From Schauerella fraxinea (GTDB taxonomy: Bacteria > Pseudomonadota > Gammaproteobacteria > Burkholderiales > Burkholderiaceae_B), in the NCBI GenBank assembly GCA_030849945.1, contig JAVDKK010000001.1, positions 682,001-746,000 of the forward strand: a stretch of DNA of 64,000 nucleotides, written 5' to 3'. Numbering within the stretch: the first letter of the stretch is position 1; every line of letters begins with the position of its first letter. The notes below the pieces were generated by a model. It was not told where the DNA came from, did not search any database, and worked only from the letters and a program-made list of their open reading frames with translations. The position numbers and the translations under genes were made by a program. Of the stretch, positions 49,241 through 57,650 are shown in pieces.

Positions 49241-49367
49241 TTCTTTGGATGCTCGGTATGGAACGTCTACCCCGCGCTTGCGGCGAGTGCGTCTCGATCG
49301 ACGCAGTTCTGCGTGCATGCGCAGAGAGCGCGGCGACGAAGCGATCGTCACCGCGTCCCCACAATAC

Positions 49368-50441
49368 TTACTGCTCGACCGTCCGGTTCCAGCGCGTATT
49401 CAATGCCTGACGCGTGCTGTTGATGACGTCCCAATCGAGTACCTTGGCCGTCTTCATATAGCCCTGGAACTGCTCCAGATAGGGCTTCATGGCGTCGCTT
49501 GCCGTGACCTTGGTATTGGACGGGAAGTGATTGCCGTATTCGAGTGCTTTGGCTTGCGCTTCTTGCGACAACAGATAATGCGCGAGCTTTTGCGACAGAT
49601 CGGGTTCGGTGTTGTTGGCGATCACGCATTCCGCCACCATCAAGATGACCGAGCCTTCCTTGGGCTGCGCATAGGCCACGGGAATGCCGCGCTTCTGCAA
49701 GCGGCCGATGGCTGTGGGCGTAAGCGGAAAGATCGCGGCTTCGTTGGTTTGCACCATCTCGGCCACCTTGGCCGAATTCGAAATGTACTCGAGCACGTTC
49801 TTGCCGATCGTGTCTTGCCATTTCTTGAAGCCGGGATCGGTGTTCTTGTCGTCGCCGCCTTCGATGCGGTTGAACATCAGGAAGCCGTGCAACCCGAACG
49901 TGCTGCTGGCGGCGGATTGGAAGACGACCTTGCCCTTGTACTTGGGATCGGCAAAGTCCATCCACGACGTGGGCGGCGCCCAGCCTTTTTCTTCAAACAT
50001 CTTCGTGTTGTAGCCGATGCCGGTCATGCCCATATCGATCCCCACGGCCATGTCGTCCTTCAGGCGCGAGGTGGGATAGAGCTGGTCGAGCACGGGCGAG
50101 GGCGCCATCTTCTGGCACAAGCCCATCGAGGCTGCGCGCACCATGACGCCGTCATCCAGAAACATGACATGCATCTGCGGTTTTTCTTTGTACGCTTGCG
50201 CTTTGGCGAGGATGTCCGCCGAGGTGCCAGGCACGACGACGACTTTGACGTCGTTGGCCTTTTCGAAATCAGGAAACACATGCTGCGTGAACGCGCGTTC
50301 CATGTCGCCACCGTTCATGCCGACGTAGAGGGTTTTCTGTTGCGCGACGGCGGCACCGCTACATGCGGCAAGCAACGTCGCGCCGGCCAACAACAGGCCT
50401 GCGTGACGCCGTGTGGCGTTGGGATGATGTTGACCGCTCAT
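49368..50441 (-). CDS. ABC transporter substrate-binding protein (PotD/Fe3+-type family)
   Basis: Extracytoplasmic receptor of 357 residues. The N-terminus carries a long signal with a possible lipobox LAAC at about residues 24-27, so it may be a lipoprotein; cleavage after AVA is the alternative. The mature part shows TLYVGMNGGDMERAF, VVVVPGTSADILAKAQAYKEKPQMHVMFLDDG, GYNTKMFEEKGWAPPTSWMDFADPKYKGKV and GKNVLEY, typical of cluster D/F receptors for spermidine, putrescine, opines or iron. The ATG overlaps the stop of the FAD oxidase gene by four bases, so the receptor is the last gene of the operon. Ligand not identified. Confidence 0.88.
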   Translation of the reverse strand: MSGQHHPNATRRHAGLLLAGATLLAACSGAAVAQQKTLYVGMNGGDMERAFTQHVFPDFEKANDVKVVVVPGTSADILAKAQAYKEKPQMHVMFLDDGVMVRAASMGLCQKMAPSPVLDQLYPTSRLKDDMAVGIDMGMTGIGYNTKMFEEKGWAPPTSWMDFADPKYKGKVVFQSAASSTFGLHGFLMFNRIEGGDDKNTDPGFKKWQDTIGKNVLEYISNSAKVAEMVQTNEAAIFPLTPTAIGRLQKRGIPVAYAQPKEGSVILMVAECVIANNTEPDLSQKLAHYLLSQEAQAKALEYGNHFPSNTKVTASDAMKPYLEQFQGYMKTAKVLDWDVINSTRQALNTRWNRTVEQ

Positions 50442-51607
50442 GTTGACTCCAGTGTGTGCCCGACGGGGAGTAAGGGCTCGACGGACGGCCGGGCAGGCGC
50501 CGTGAAGCGTGCGATGCCGAATGCATCGATGGGAATATCGGTGGTGCCGGTCGCGGCAAGTGAGGCGAGCACTTCGCCCACGGCGGGACCGATCTGAAAA
50601 CCTGCGCCGGAAAAGCCGAAGGCATGAAAGAGATTGGGCGTGGTCAGGCTGGGTCCCAGCACGGGGTTGTGGTCGGGCATGTTGCCTTCGATACCGGACC
50701 AGAACCGGATCACGCTGGCGTGACGCAGACGTGGCAGCAGCGCGGCGGTGGCCGCCATCAACGCGTGCATCGCGGCGCTGCTGGGACGCGCATACGTGCT
50801 GGTGTTATCGGCCACGCGGCCGCCGCCGATGATGCAGTTGCCGCGATCGATCTGGCGCGCGTAGATGCCGCCGCCCTGAATGCCCAGGCTTGCGGTCATG
50901 AATACCGGCAAGGGTTCGGTGACCATCATCAATGGGCGAATCACGGTTTCGGGCACGACGTCGCCAAACTGGTCGGCGAAATGTTTGCCCCACGCGCCTG
51001 CGCAATTGAGCACGGTGCGGGCGGTGACCTCGAGGGTATCGCCCACGCGCAGCACGAAATGGTCGCCGTCGCGCGCGATGTGCGTGACGGCGGCGTGTTC
51101 GCGAATATCTGCGCCCAGTTCACGCGCACGCCGCGCGATGGCGGGAGTGACCAGACGAGGATTGGCATGGCCGTCTTGCGGGCAAAAAGAGCCGCCAATC
51201 ACGCCGTCGGCCAGCCACGGAAAGCGCGTGCGAAAGGCGGTGCCCGTGACGAGTTCGAGATCCATCCCGAAGCCGCGCGTTTGATCGCGGTAAGCGGCAA
51301 GCGCCGCCATGTCGGCCTCTGTGCGGGCGAGCTTCAGATGGCCTGATCGTACAAACTCACCGTCGATGCCGATCAGGTTGGGCAGGTCGTTCCAGAGTTC
51401 GTGCGCACGGCGCGTGAGCGGCATTTGCGCAAGCGCGCGCCCTTGTCGCCGCACGCCGCCGTAGTTCACGCCGCTCGCGCGCGAGCCGCAGCGGTCGGCG
51501 TCGAGCAGCACGACGGGCACGCCACGACGCCGCAGAAAAAGCGCGGCGCTGGCACCCACGATGCCGCCGCCGATGATGGCCACTTCGGTCGACACCCGAG
51601 TACTCAT
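50438..51607 (-). CDS. FAD-dependent amine/amino acid oxidoreductase, DAO family (HcnC-like)
   Basis: A 389-residue flavoprotein of the D-amino-acid oxidase/glycine oxidase fold. FAD is bound by EVAIIGGGIVGASAALFLRRRG (residues 8-29) with the acidic end of strand two at LLDAD. Later blocks are VLNCAGAWGKHFADQFG and SGIEGNMPDHNPVLGPS, ending with GFSGAGFQIGPAVGEVLA. Next to it are a BFD-domain flavoprotein and a small [2Fe-2S] protein, the three parts of HcnABC-, opine-oxidase- and hydroxyproline-dehydrogenase-type complexes; this would be the substrate-oxidising subunit. It overlaps both neighbours by four bases. Confidence 0.87.
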   Translation of the reverse strand: MSTRVSTEVAIIGGGIVGASAALFLRRRGVPVVLLDADRCGSRASGVNYGGVRRQGRALAQMPLTRRAHELWNDLPNLIGIDGEFVRSGHLKLARTEADMAALAAYRDQTRGFGMDLELVTGTAFRTRFPWLADGVIGGSFCPQDGHANPRLVTPAIARRARELGADIREHAAVTHIARDGDHFVLRVGDTLEVTARTVLNCAGAWGKHFADQFGDVVPETVIRPLMMVTEPLPVFMTASLGIQGGGIYARQIDRGNCIIGGGRVADNTSTYARPSSAAMHALMAATAALLPRLRHASVIRFWSGIEGNMPDHNPVLGPSLTTPNLFHAFGFSGAGFQIGPAVGEVLASLAATGTTDIPIDAFGIARFTAPARPSVEPLLPVGHTLEST

Positions 51608-53193
51608 GGCACGCTCCTGTCGATGCGCAACGAGAGCGGCTTGACTGGCGGCTGTGCACGGATGCGACCGATGCTTTCAATGGGAACGTGCATGCTCGCC
51701 GCGACGACCTCAGCGGCGGCAGCGCCGCACATCCGGCCCTGGCAGCGGCCCATGCCCACGCGCGTCAGCGCCTTGAGCCGATTGAGTTCGGTCACGCCTT
51801 CGGCTGCTGCGGTGGCGCGCAGCGTACCCACGGTGATCTCTTCGCAGCGGCACAGCGTGACGCGGTCGTCGAGCGCGGCGGCCCAGTCGTCCGGAAAGGG
51901 GAAAGCCCGCGCGAGCGCGCGCCGCACGACCACGGATTGCGCGCGGGTGCGTTCGAGGCCTCGCACACGGGCAGGATCCACAGCGATGCCGACGTCGGTG
52001 CAGAGCGTTAACGCTGCGCGTTCGCCCGCGACTTCGGCGGCGTCGGCACCGGCGATTCCCGCGCCGTCGCCGGCGAGGTATACCCCCGGTACGCTGCTGC
52101 GGCCCGCGGCATCGCGGCGCGGCAACCACGCGCGATCCTGCACATCGAAGTCGAAGGCGCAGCCGGCAAGGCTGGCGAGTTGCGTTTCGGAGCGCAACGC
52201 GAGCCCGTAGCCCACCGCATCGCATTCAATGCGGTGCACGCGGCCATCGCGATGCCGCACATGAATCGCCGCCACGCGATCCGAAGCGGTGGCTGCGCGT
52301 GCGGTTGTGTCGATATCGATCGAGGACGTGTCGCTTTCGATGCCAGAGTAGGCACGGGCATCTGCAGCAACGCGGTTCTCGATCCCTCCGTGTGCTGCGC
52401 TCTCGATTCGTACCGGCCGCACGTTGGTGTGTAGTGGCACGCCATGCGCACGCAACCACGCCATGTAATACAGGCCTTGCGCCAGCAGACGGGGCGCGCG
52501 CAGCATGCCGGGCAGGGCACGCAGGCGGTCGCCGAAGCCCGCCGTATCGAGCACGGCCACAACTTGGGCACCGGCGCGTGCGTACTGATAGGCCACGAGG
52601 TACAGCAGTGGCCCTGTACCGAGAAACGCGACCCGCGCACCGATCGCACAGCCTTGATACTTGAGCGCCACCTGTGCGCCGCCCAAGGTGTATACGCCGG
52701 GCGTGGTCCAGCCTTCAAAAGGCAGCACCCGATCGGTGGCGCCCGTAGCCAGGATCAGATGGCTGTACGGCACGGCGTCGGCCACCCCCGCGCGCACCAC
52801 GTCGAGCATGCCGGATTCGCAATGCCACGCAAGCGTGTCGGGCCGGTAGTCGATGTGCGGCAACAGGTCCTGCATCGTGCGATGCAAGGCGTCGGCCTTG
52901 CCTGCTTCCGAGCCGTAGCGCTCGCGCGATGTGCGCACGAATCCTGGCGGCGGCTGCCGGTAGATCTGCCCGCCCGCACGAGGGGCTTCATCCAGCACCA
53001 CGGGCCGCAGGCCGGCCGCGACCAGCGTTTGCGCCGCGCGTATGCCGGCTGGACCTGCGCCGATGATGACGGGGGCGACGCCTGGGATATATGCAGATGA
53101 CGTCGTTGACGGTGCTTCAGACGCAGCCTGGCGCGCGTCATCCTGCGGTGCCAGCGCCGTGGCCGGCGACGAAACGTTCGACATGACGTTCAT
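51604..53193 (-). CDS. FAD/NAD(P)-binding oxidoreductase with BFD-like [2Fe-2S] domain (HcnB-like)
   Basis: A 529-residue flavoprotein. The first dinucleotide fold is VIIGAGPAGIRAAQTLVAAGLRPVVLDE (about 42-70); a second is VAFLGTGPLLYLVAYQYARAG. The AGDGAGIAGADAAEVAGERAAL block closes the FAD site. The C-terminal domain has CRCEEITVGTLR and GMGRCQGRMCGAA, four cysteines arranged as in BFD-like clusters. It has a low-complexity N-terminal tail of about 40 residues and, near residue 300, an extra Ser/Ala-rich loop (GIESDTSSIDIDTTARAAT). It is the alpha subunit of the presumed three-part dehydrogenase and overlaps its neighbours by ATGA. Confidence 0.87.
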   Translation of the reverse strand: MNVMSNVSSPATALAPQDDARQAASEAPSTTSSAYIPGVAPVIIGAGPAGIRAAQTLVAAGLRPVVLDEAPRAGGQIYRQPPPGFVRTSRERYGSEAGKADALHRTMQDLLPHIDYRPDTLAWHCESGMLDVVRAGVADAVPYSHLILATGATDRVLPFEGWTTPGVYTLGGAQVALKYQGCAIGARVAFLGTGPLLYLVAYQYARAGAQVVAVLDTAGFGDRLRALPGMLRAPRLLAQGLYYMAWLRAHGVPLHTNVRPVRIESAAHGGIENRVAADARAYSGIESDTSSIDIDTTARAATASDRVAAIHVRHRDGRVHRIECDAVGYGLALRSETQLASLAGCAFDFDVQDRAWLPRRDAAGRSSVPGVYLAGDGAGIAGADAAEVAGERAALTLCTDVGIAVDPARVRGLERTRAQSVVVRRALARAFPFPDDWAAALDDRVTLCRCEEITVGTLRATAAAEGVTELNRLKALTRVGMGRCQGRMCGAAAAEVVAASMHVPIESIGRIRAQPPVKPLSLRIDRSVP

Positions 53194-53591
53194 GATGTGC
53201 CGCCGTCAAGCAGGACGGGCGCAGCGCTGCGTGTGTCGTCGACACACGCAGCGGCACCAGCCCTCACACCAGCACCGTAACGTGCCCCCGCACCCGTCTC
53301 TGCCGCATCCGCGATCGGCATGGTGCGAATCCGCATGCCGGGTGCGACGAAGGTCGAACAGGCGCGCAGCCGTTCGCCCTCCACGGTGTCGATCCAGCAG
53401 TCCTGGCAGGCGCCCATGAGGCAGAAGCCGGCGCGGGCGCGATGTTCGAATTCCGATACCCGCAAGCGCTCGGTTTGCGTGAGGATCGCGGTGAGCAGAG
53501 TGTCACCCTGCAGCGCACGGCACGCTTGACCGTCGATCTCAAAATCGACGGCAGCGCGCGCGTGTTCGGCAAGGCGGATAAGCAACGGCAT
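53190..53591 (-). CDS. small (2Fe-2S)-binding protein (HcnA-like)
   Basis: A 133-residue ferredoxin-like subunit. The cluster ligands are in GFCLMGACQDCWI and the later LRACST, a C-x4-C-x2-C plus C pattern as in HcnA/SoxA-type proteins. The ATG at 53591 (MPLLIRLAEH) matches the family start; the frame continues upstream to 53642 into the permease gene. The last 35 residues are an Ala/Gly-rich tail without motif. The stop overlaps the next gene by four bases. It should pass electrons between the two flavoproteins. Confidence 0.85.
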   Translation of the reverse strand: MPLLIRLAEHARAAVDFEIDGQACRALQGDTLLTAILTQTERLRVSEFEHRARAGFCLMGACQDCWIDTVEGERLRACSTFVAPGMRIRTMPIADAAETGAGARYGAGVRAGAAACVDDTRSAAPVLLDGGTS

Positions 53592-53607
53592 GGTGCGTCC
53601 AGAAAAA

Positions 53608-54402
53608 TCAGTGTTGGCCGACCAGCACGCGGTCCAGGCCATAAACGCGGTCGAGCAGCAGCATCGTGATCGCGGTCAATGCAATCACCAACGCCGAGAC
53701 GGCGGCCATCATCGGATCGATGGATTCGGTGGCATACATGTACATGCGTACGGGCAGCGTGATGGTGGCAGGTGCCGTGATGAACACCGACATGGTGAGT
53801 TCGTCGAAGCTGTTGATGAATGCGAGCAGCCATCCGCCCGATATGCCCGGAATGATCAAGGGCAACGTGATTTGGAAGAACACGACTGCGCGGCTTGCGC
53901 CCAGCGATTGCGCGGCGTGCTCCACGCTTTCGTCCAGGCCAGTAAGCGCACCGATCACCAGGCGCATTACGTATGGCGTGATGACCACCACGTGGCTGGC
54001 CACCAACCACGTAAAGCTGCCGCTCGAACCGATGAGGGCGAAGAAGCGCAGCAGCGCCACGCCCAGCACCAGATGCGGAATCATCAAGGGCGACAGGAAC
54101 AACGCGTTGAGTGCATCGCGACCGCGAAAGCGATAGCGCGTGAGGGCGATGCCGGCCGGCACGCCCAGGCACACCGCGATCGTGGCCGAGTAGAAGGCGA
54201 GCCACAGACTGTTCTTGAACGACTGCATGAAGTCGGCGTGGTCGAACACGGCATAGAACCACCGCAGCGAAAACTGCGTGGTGGGCACCGACAACGTGGT
54301 CTCAGGGGTGAAGGCGACCAGGCAAACGATCACCAGGGGCGCCAGTACGAAGGCGACGACAAAGGCGTTGAACGCCAGCGCGAAAGGTCCGTTCTTGAGC
54401 AT
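53608..54402 (-). CDS. ABC transporter permease 2 (PotC/YdcV-like)
   Basis: Inner-membrane permease, 264 residues, about six helices. The cytoplasmic EAA loop that contacts the ATPase is EHAAQSLGASRAVVFFQITLPLIIPGI near residue 165. It follows permease 1 by 27 bases and precedes the [2Fe-2S] gene by 16, so transporter and dehydrogenase genes share one transcript. The type matches spermidine/putrescine-like importers. Confidence 0.9.
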   Translation of the reverse strand: MLKNGPFALAFNAFVVAFVLAPLVIVCLVAFTPETTLSVPTTQFSLRWFYAVFDHADFMQSFKNSLWLAFYSATIAVCLGVPAGIALTRYRFRGRDALNALFLSPLMIPHLVLGVALLRFFALIGSSGSFTWLVASHVVVITPYVMRLVIGALTGLDESVEHAAQSLGASRAVVFFQITLPLIIPGISGGWLLAFINSFDELTMSVFITAPATITLPVRMYMYATESIDPMMAAVSALVIALTAITMLLLDRVYGLDRVLVGQH

Positions 54403-54429
54403 GATGGGCAGATTCCGTGTGGGGGCGCG

Positions 54430-55290
54430 TCAGCCCAGGCTGCGCTTGTACGAACGTTCGACGATGCGGTTGTAGCCCAGCATGATGATGACGTTGGCGA
54501 TCAACAGCAGGATGGCGATGCTCGCACCGAGCGGCCAGTTCAACTCCGTCAGGAACTCGTCGTACACGATGGTGGCGACCATCTTCAGCCGCCTGCCACC
54601 CAATAGCGCCGGAATGGCGAACGAACTCGCGCTCAAGCCGAACACGATCAGACTGCCCGACAGGATGCCCGGCATGGCTTGCGGCATGACGACGCGCGTC
54701 AACGTTTGCAGGCGTGAGGCGTTGAGCGAATACGCCGCATGTTCCACCGTAGGATCCAGCTTTTGCAGCGAGGTCCACACCGGGATCACCATGAACGGCA
54801 GCATCACATGCACCAGGCCGATGATGATGGCCGTAGGGGTGTAGAGCAGCGGTCCCAGACCCAGGGCGTCGGCCGCGCGCCCCAGCACGCCGGCCGGCCC
54901 CAGCAGCATGCTCCAGCCGAATGCCCGCACCACCAGCGACACGAGCAGTGGTGAAAGCACCACCAGCAGAAAGACCGAGCGCCAGGGCCGCTTCATGCGC
55001 GACAGGATGTACGCTTCGGGCGCACCGATCACGATGCAGATCAAGGTGGTGAGCCCTGCGATCCAGAACGTGCGCCAGAAGATGTTGAGGAAGTAGGGAT
55101 CGGTGACGATCGACGCGTAGTGCTCTAGCGTGTAGCCGGGCTGCACGCCGGTCGCATAGTCGTAGTTGCTGAACGACAGCACGAAAGTGAGGATCAACGG
55201 CGTCAGCACGAGCGTGAGAAAGACGATGGCCAGCGGCATCGACCCCAGGATCGCGGGCGTGCCGTTTTGACGGGCGGTAGAGGTGCTCAT
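54430..55290 (-). CDS. ABC transporter permease 1 (PotB/YdcU-like)
   Basis: Inner-membrane permease, 286 residues, about six helices. The EAA loop is EHAAYSLNASRLQTLTRVVMPQAMPGI near residue 185. The ATG at 55290 is preceded by GAGGAG at good distance; the open frame runs back to 55362 inside the ATPase gene. It begins 15 bases after the ATPase stop. Partner of the second permease in a heterodimeric channel. Confidence 0.9.
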   Translation of the reverse strand: MSTSTARQNGTPAILGSMPLAIVFLTLVLTPLILTFVLSFSNYDYATGVQPGYTLEHYASIVTDPYFLNIFWRTFWIAGLTTLICIVIGAPEAYILSRMKRPWRSVFLLVVLSPLLVSLVVRAFGWSMLLGPAGVLGRAADALGLGPLLYTPTAIIIGLVHVMLPFMVIPVWTSLQKLDPTVEHAAYSLNASRLQTLTRVVMPQAMPGILSGSLIVFGLSASSFAIPALLGGRRLKMVATIVYDEFLTELNWPLGASIAILLLIANVIIMLGYNRIVERSYKRSLG

Positions 55291-55304
55291 CGTGGATGCG
55301 CTCC

Positions 55305-56378
55305 TCAAGCCGATGCGGCGTGGCTGACCGGGGGCAGCACGCGCACCACGTCGGGCGACCAATCGAGGTCGACGGGCGATCCCGTTTCGCTGGGCGCGGC
55401 GCCATCGTTGGGCACGACGACGATCATGCGGCCGGCGGCGCTGTCGATCTCATACATCCACTGGCTGCCGAGAAAGAAGCGCAGCGCAACGGTGCCCGGC
55501 AGTCGGCCGGTGCCGGCGGCGGCCAAGCGCAGCTTCTCGGGCCGCAGCGAGATCTGCACCCGATCGCCTGCTGCGAGCCCTGCGCTGGGCACATCGAACG
55601 CCAACCCTGTGGTGTGCACCGTGGCCCGGTCGCCCGCGATCGCCCGCACATCGCCACCGAGCAGGTTCGTTTTGCCGACGAAGCGCGAGATGAATTCGGT
55701 TTGCGGATGCTCGTACATGCGATAGGGCTGGTCGATCTGCGTGGCGCGGCCGTTTTGCATGACCACGACACGATCGCTGATCGACAAGGCTTCGGCCTGA
55801 TCGTGCGTGACCATGATGGTGGTGGTGCCCACATGGCGTTGAATGTTGCGCAACTCGTACTGCATTTCTTCGCGCAGTTGCGCGTCCAGATTGGATAGCG
55901 GCTCGTCGAGCAGCAGCACGGGCGGCGAAATCACCAATGCGCGCGAGAGTGCAACCCGTTGACGCTGACCGCCGGAAAGCTCACGCGGATAGCGCAGGGC
56001 GTGCTGGTCGAGCTTGACTAACGCCAGCGCCTCTTTCACGCGGCGGTCGCGCTCGCTGCGGCCCACGCGGCGCATCTTCAAACCGAAGCCGACGTTGTCG
56101 GCAACCGTCATGTGCGGGAATAGGGCGTAGCTCTGGAACACGATCCCCAGGCCGCGGGTATTGGGTTTGGTGTGGGTGATATCGCGGCCATCCAGTTCGA
56201 CCGTGCCGCGGGTCACATCGGCGAACCCCGCGATCATCTGCAGCGTGGTCGTTTTGCCGCAGCCCGAGGGGCCCAGCAGCGACACAAATTCGCCTTTGTC
56301 GACCGTCAGATCCAGATCGGCGACCACACAGAGATCGCCATAGTATTTGGACACGCCATTGAGTCGCAGGAACGCCAT
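55305..56378 (-). CDS. ABC transporter ATP-binding protein (PotA-like)
   Basis: ATPase of the importer, 357 residues. Walker A LLGPSGCGKTTTLQMIAG (about 34-51), Q loop FQSYALFPHMTVADNV, signature LSGGQRQRVALSRAL, Walker B VLLLDEPLSNLDAQLREEM and H loop VTHDQAEAL are intact; a TOBE domain forms the last 100 residues. First gene of the minus-strand operon, divergent from the IclR gene with a 163-base shared control region. Substrate follows that of the receptor, unknown. Confidence 0.94.
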   Translation of the reverse strand: MAFLRLNGVSKYYGDLCVVADLDLTVDKGEFVSLLGPSGCGKTTTLQMIAGFADVTRGTVELDGRDITHTKPNTRGLGIVFQSYALFPHMTVADNVGFGLKMRRVGRSERDRRVKEALALVKLDQHALRYPRELSGGQRQRVALSRALVISPPVLLLDEPLSNLDAQLREEMQYELRNIQRHVGTTTIMVTHDQAEALSISDRVVVMQNGRATQIDQPYRMYEHPQTEFISRFVGKTNLLGGDVRAIAGDRATVHTTGLAFDVPSAGLAAGDRVQISLRPEKLRLAAAGTGRLPGTVALRFFLGSQWMYEIDSAAGRMIVVVPNDGAAPSETGSPVDLDWSPDVVRVLPPVSHAASA

Positions 56379-56541
56379 GATTTTCCGCCTTGGTATCGAT
56401 TTTCTTGTGTCTTAAGCATAAGAACGGCACAAATTTGGCGTCAACGTGATTTTTCACTAATCAGAATTTATTTATAGCTAATTTCGGTGGCTGGAATTTG
56501 ACTTAGAATTTATGCATCGTTAATTCCAGATAGAGGTAACC
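56379..56541. promoter_or_regulatory. divergent control region between ABC operon and iclR gene
   Basis: 163 AT-rich bases. On the plus strand TTGACT (56498-56503), 17 bases, TAATTC (56521-56526) is a weak promoter candidate that would place transcription almost at the IclR start codon. GAATTT occurs three times (near 56464, 56494 and 56506), which could be part of a regulator site. This is pattern reading only. Confidence 0.4.
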
Positions 56542-57417
56542 ATGGCCAAGAAAGCCCCGCTTTTGGAGGATGCTGAAACCGGTTCGGGCGGGTTGCAGCG
56601 CGGCTTCGCCGTGATTCGGGCACTGGCCGCGGCGGAAGGCGATGGATTGCGGCTCACCGAGGTCGCGTCCGCCACCGGACTGGCTCAGGCCACGGTGCAC
56701 CGGATTCTTCGGGCTTTGTTGGCCGAAGGCATGGTCGAACAGCCCGATGGGGGCAAGTCGTATCGCCTGGGTATCGATTTCTACGCCTTGGCGGCGCAGG
56801 CAGGCGGGCGGCACACCAGTCTGAAAGCGTTATGCCGCCCGGCGCTGCTGCGCTTGTCGGGCATGCTCAACGACACGCTTTTTCTCCTGGTGCGCAGCGG
56901 CTTCGATGCGGTGTGCCTGGATCGCGTGGAAGGGCCGTTTCCGATCCGTTCGCACACCGGCGATATCGGCGGCCGCGTGCCGCTGGGTGTGGGTCAAGCG
57001 GGCTTGTTGATCCTCGCGTTGATGCCGGAGGCCGAGCGGGAAGAGGTGATCCGGTTCAACGTGCCGCGGCTTTTGAACCTCGGGTACTTCGACGAGGTGT
57101 TCTTGCGCACCGAGATCGATCGCACCCGCGCAGCCGGTTACGCGGCCACGTGCTCGCCGGGCATCATTCCCGGGATGGCGGGCGTATCGGTGCCGATTCT
57201 GGACGCGGACGGCATCCCGGTGGCGGCACTGAGCATCGGCACGCTGGCCGATCGCGTCAATGACGACCGGCTGCCGCAGATCGTACATATCTTGCGCAAG
57301 GAGGCCGCGGCCATCAGTGCCCGACTCAATCCCTTCGATCCCGCCCTGCGACGGCCGGCGCAGTTTCTGGGCGGCAACGCCGGGGGCGCCGTCCCGGCAG
57401 CGTTCGTCGCGCTATGA
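56542..57417 (+). CDS. IclR-family transcriptional regulator
   Basis: A 291-residue regulator. An N-terminal winged helix (LQRGFAVIRALAAAEGDGLRLTEVASATGLAQATVHRILRALLAEGMVEQ, about 18-67) is followed by the IclR effector domain (GRVPLGVGQAGLLILALM, GYAATCSPGIIPGMAGVSVPILDADGIPVAALSIG). GAGGTA precedes the ATG. Divergent position next to the importer/dehydrogenase operon makes that operon the likely target, perhaps responding to its substrate. Confidence 0.92.
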   Translation: MAKKAPLLEDAETGSGGLQRGFAVIRALAAAEGDGLRLTEVASATGLAQATVHRILRALLAEGMVEQPDGGKSYRLGIDFYALAAQAGGRHTSLKALCRPALLRLSGMLNDTLFLLVRSGFDAVCLDRVEGPFPIRSHTGDIGGRVPLGVGQAGLLILALMPEAEREEVIRFNVPRLLNLGYFDEVFLRTEIDRTRAAGYAATCSPGIIPGMAGVSVPILDADGIPVAALSIGTLADRVNDDRLPQIVHILRKEAAAISARLNPFDPALRRPAQFLGGNAGGAVPAAFVAL

Positions 57418-57650
57418 CAGCAGTGTGACGCTTGTGAAGCGTGTGCTAGTACGCCGCGTAAGCAATCGTGATATTTCTGTTTTGAACGTGTGAAGACGTC
57501 ACCTAAACGCAAGTAATCGTAAAAGAACAAATGAGTTGTTAGGCGTCCCACAATCGCAAAACCGCGTGCCTAGAATCTGCCCGTCTCAAACCGACCGACA
57601 TTTTCGGCACGCCCACGGCACATTACGTTGCTCGGGCGGGTCTTGCAAAC
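57418..57650. other. control region of the type VI secretion operon
   Basis: 233 bases without an ORF. TAGAAT at 57571-57576 could be a -10 element, but no good -35 is seen at proper distance and no sigma-54 GG-N10-GC site stands out. Confidence 0.35.

Noticed and set aside
49215..50597. Plus-strand frame of 460 codons opposite the ABC receptor gene
   Set aside because: It begins inside the rpoC terminator and mirrors the receptor gene; no motifs.
53590..54606. Plus-strand frame of 338 codons opposite the permease genes
   Set aside because: His/Arg/Gln-rich shadow; the minus-strand permeases have clear EAA loops.
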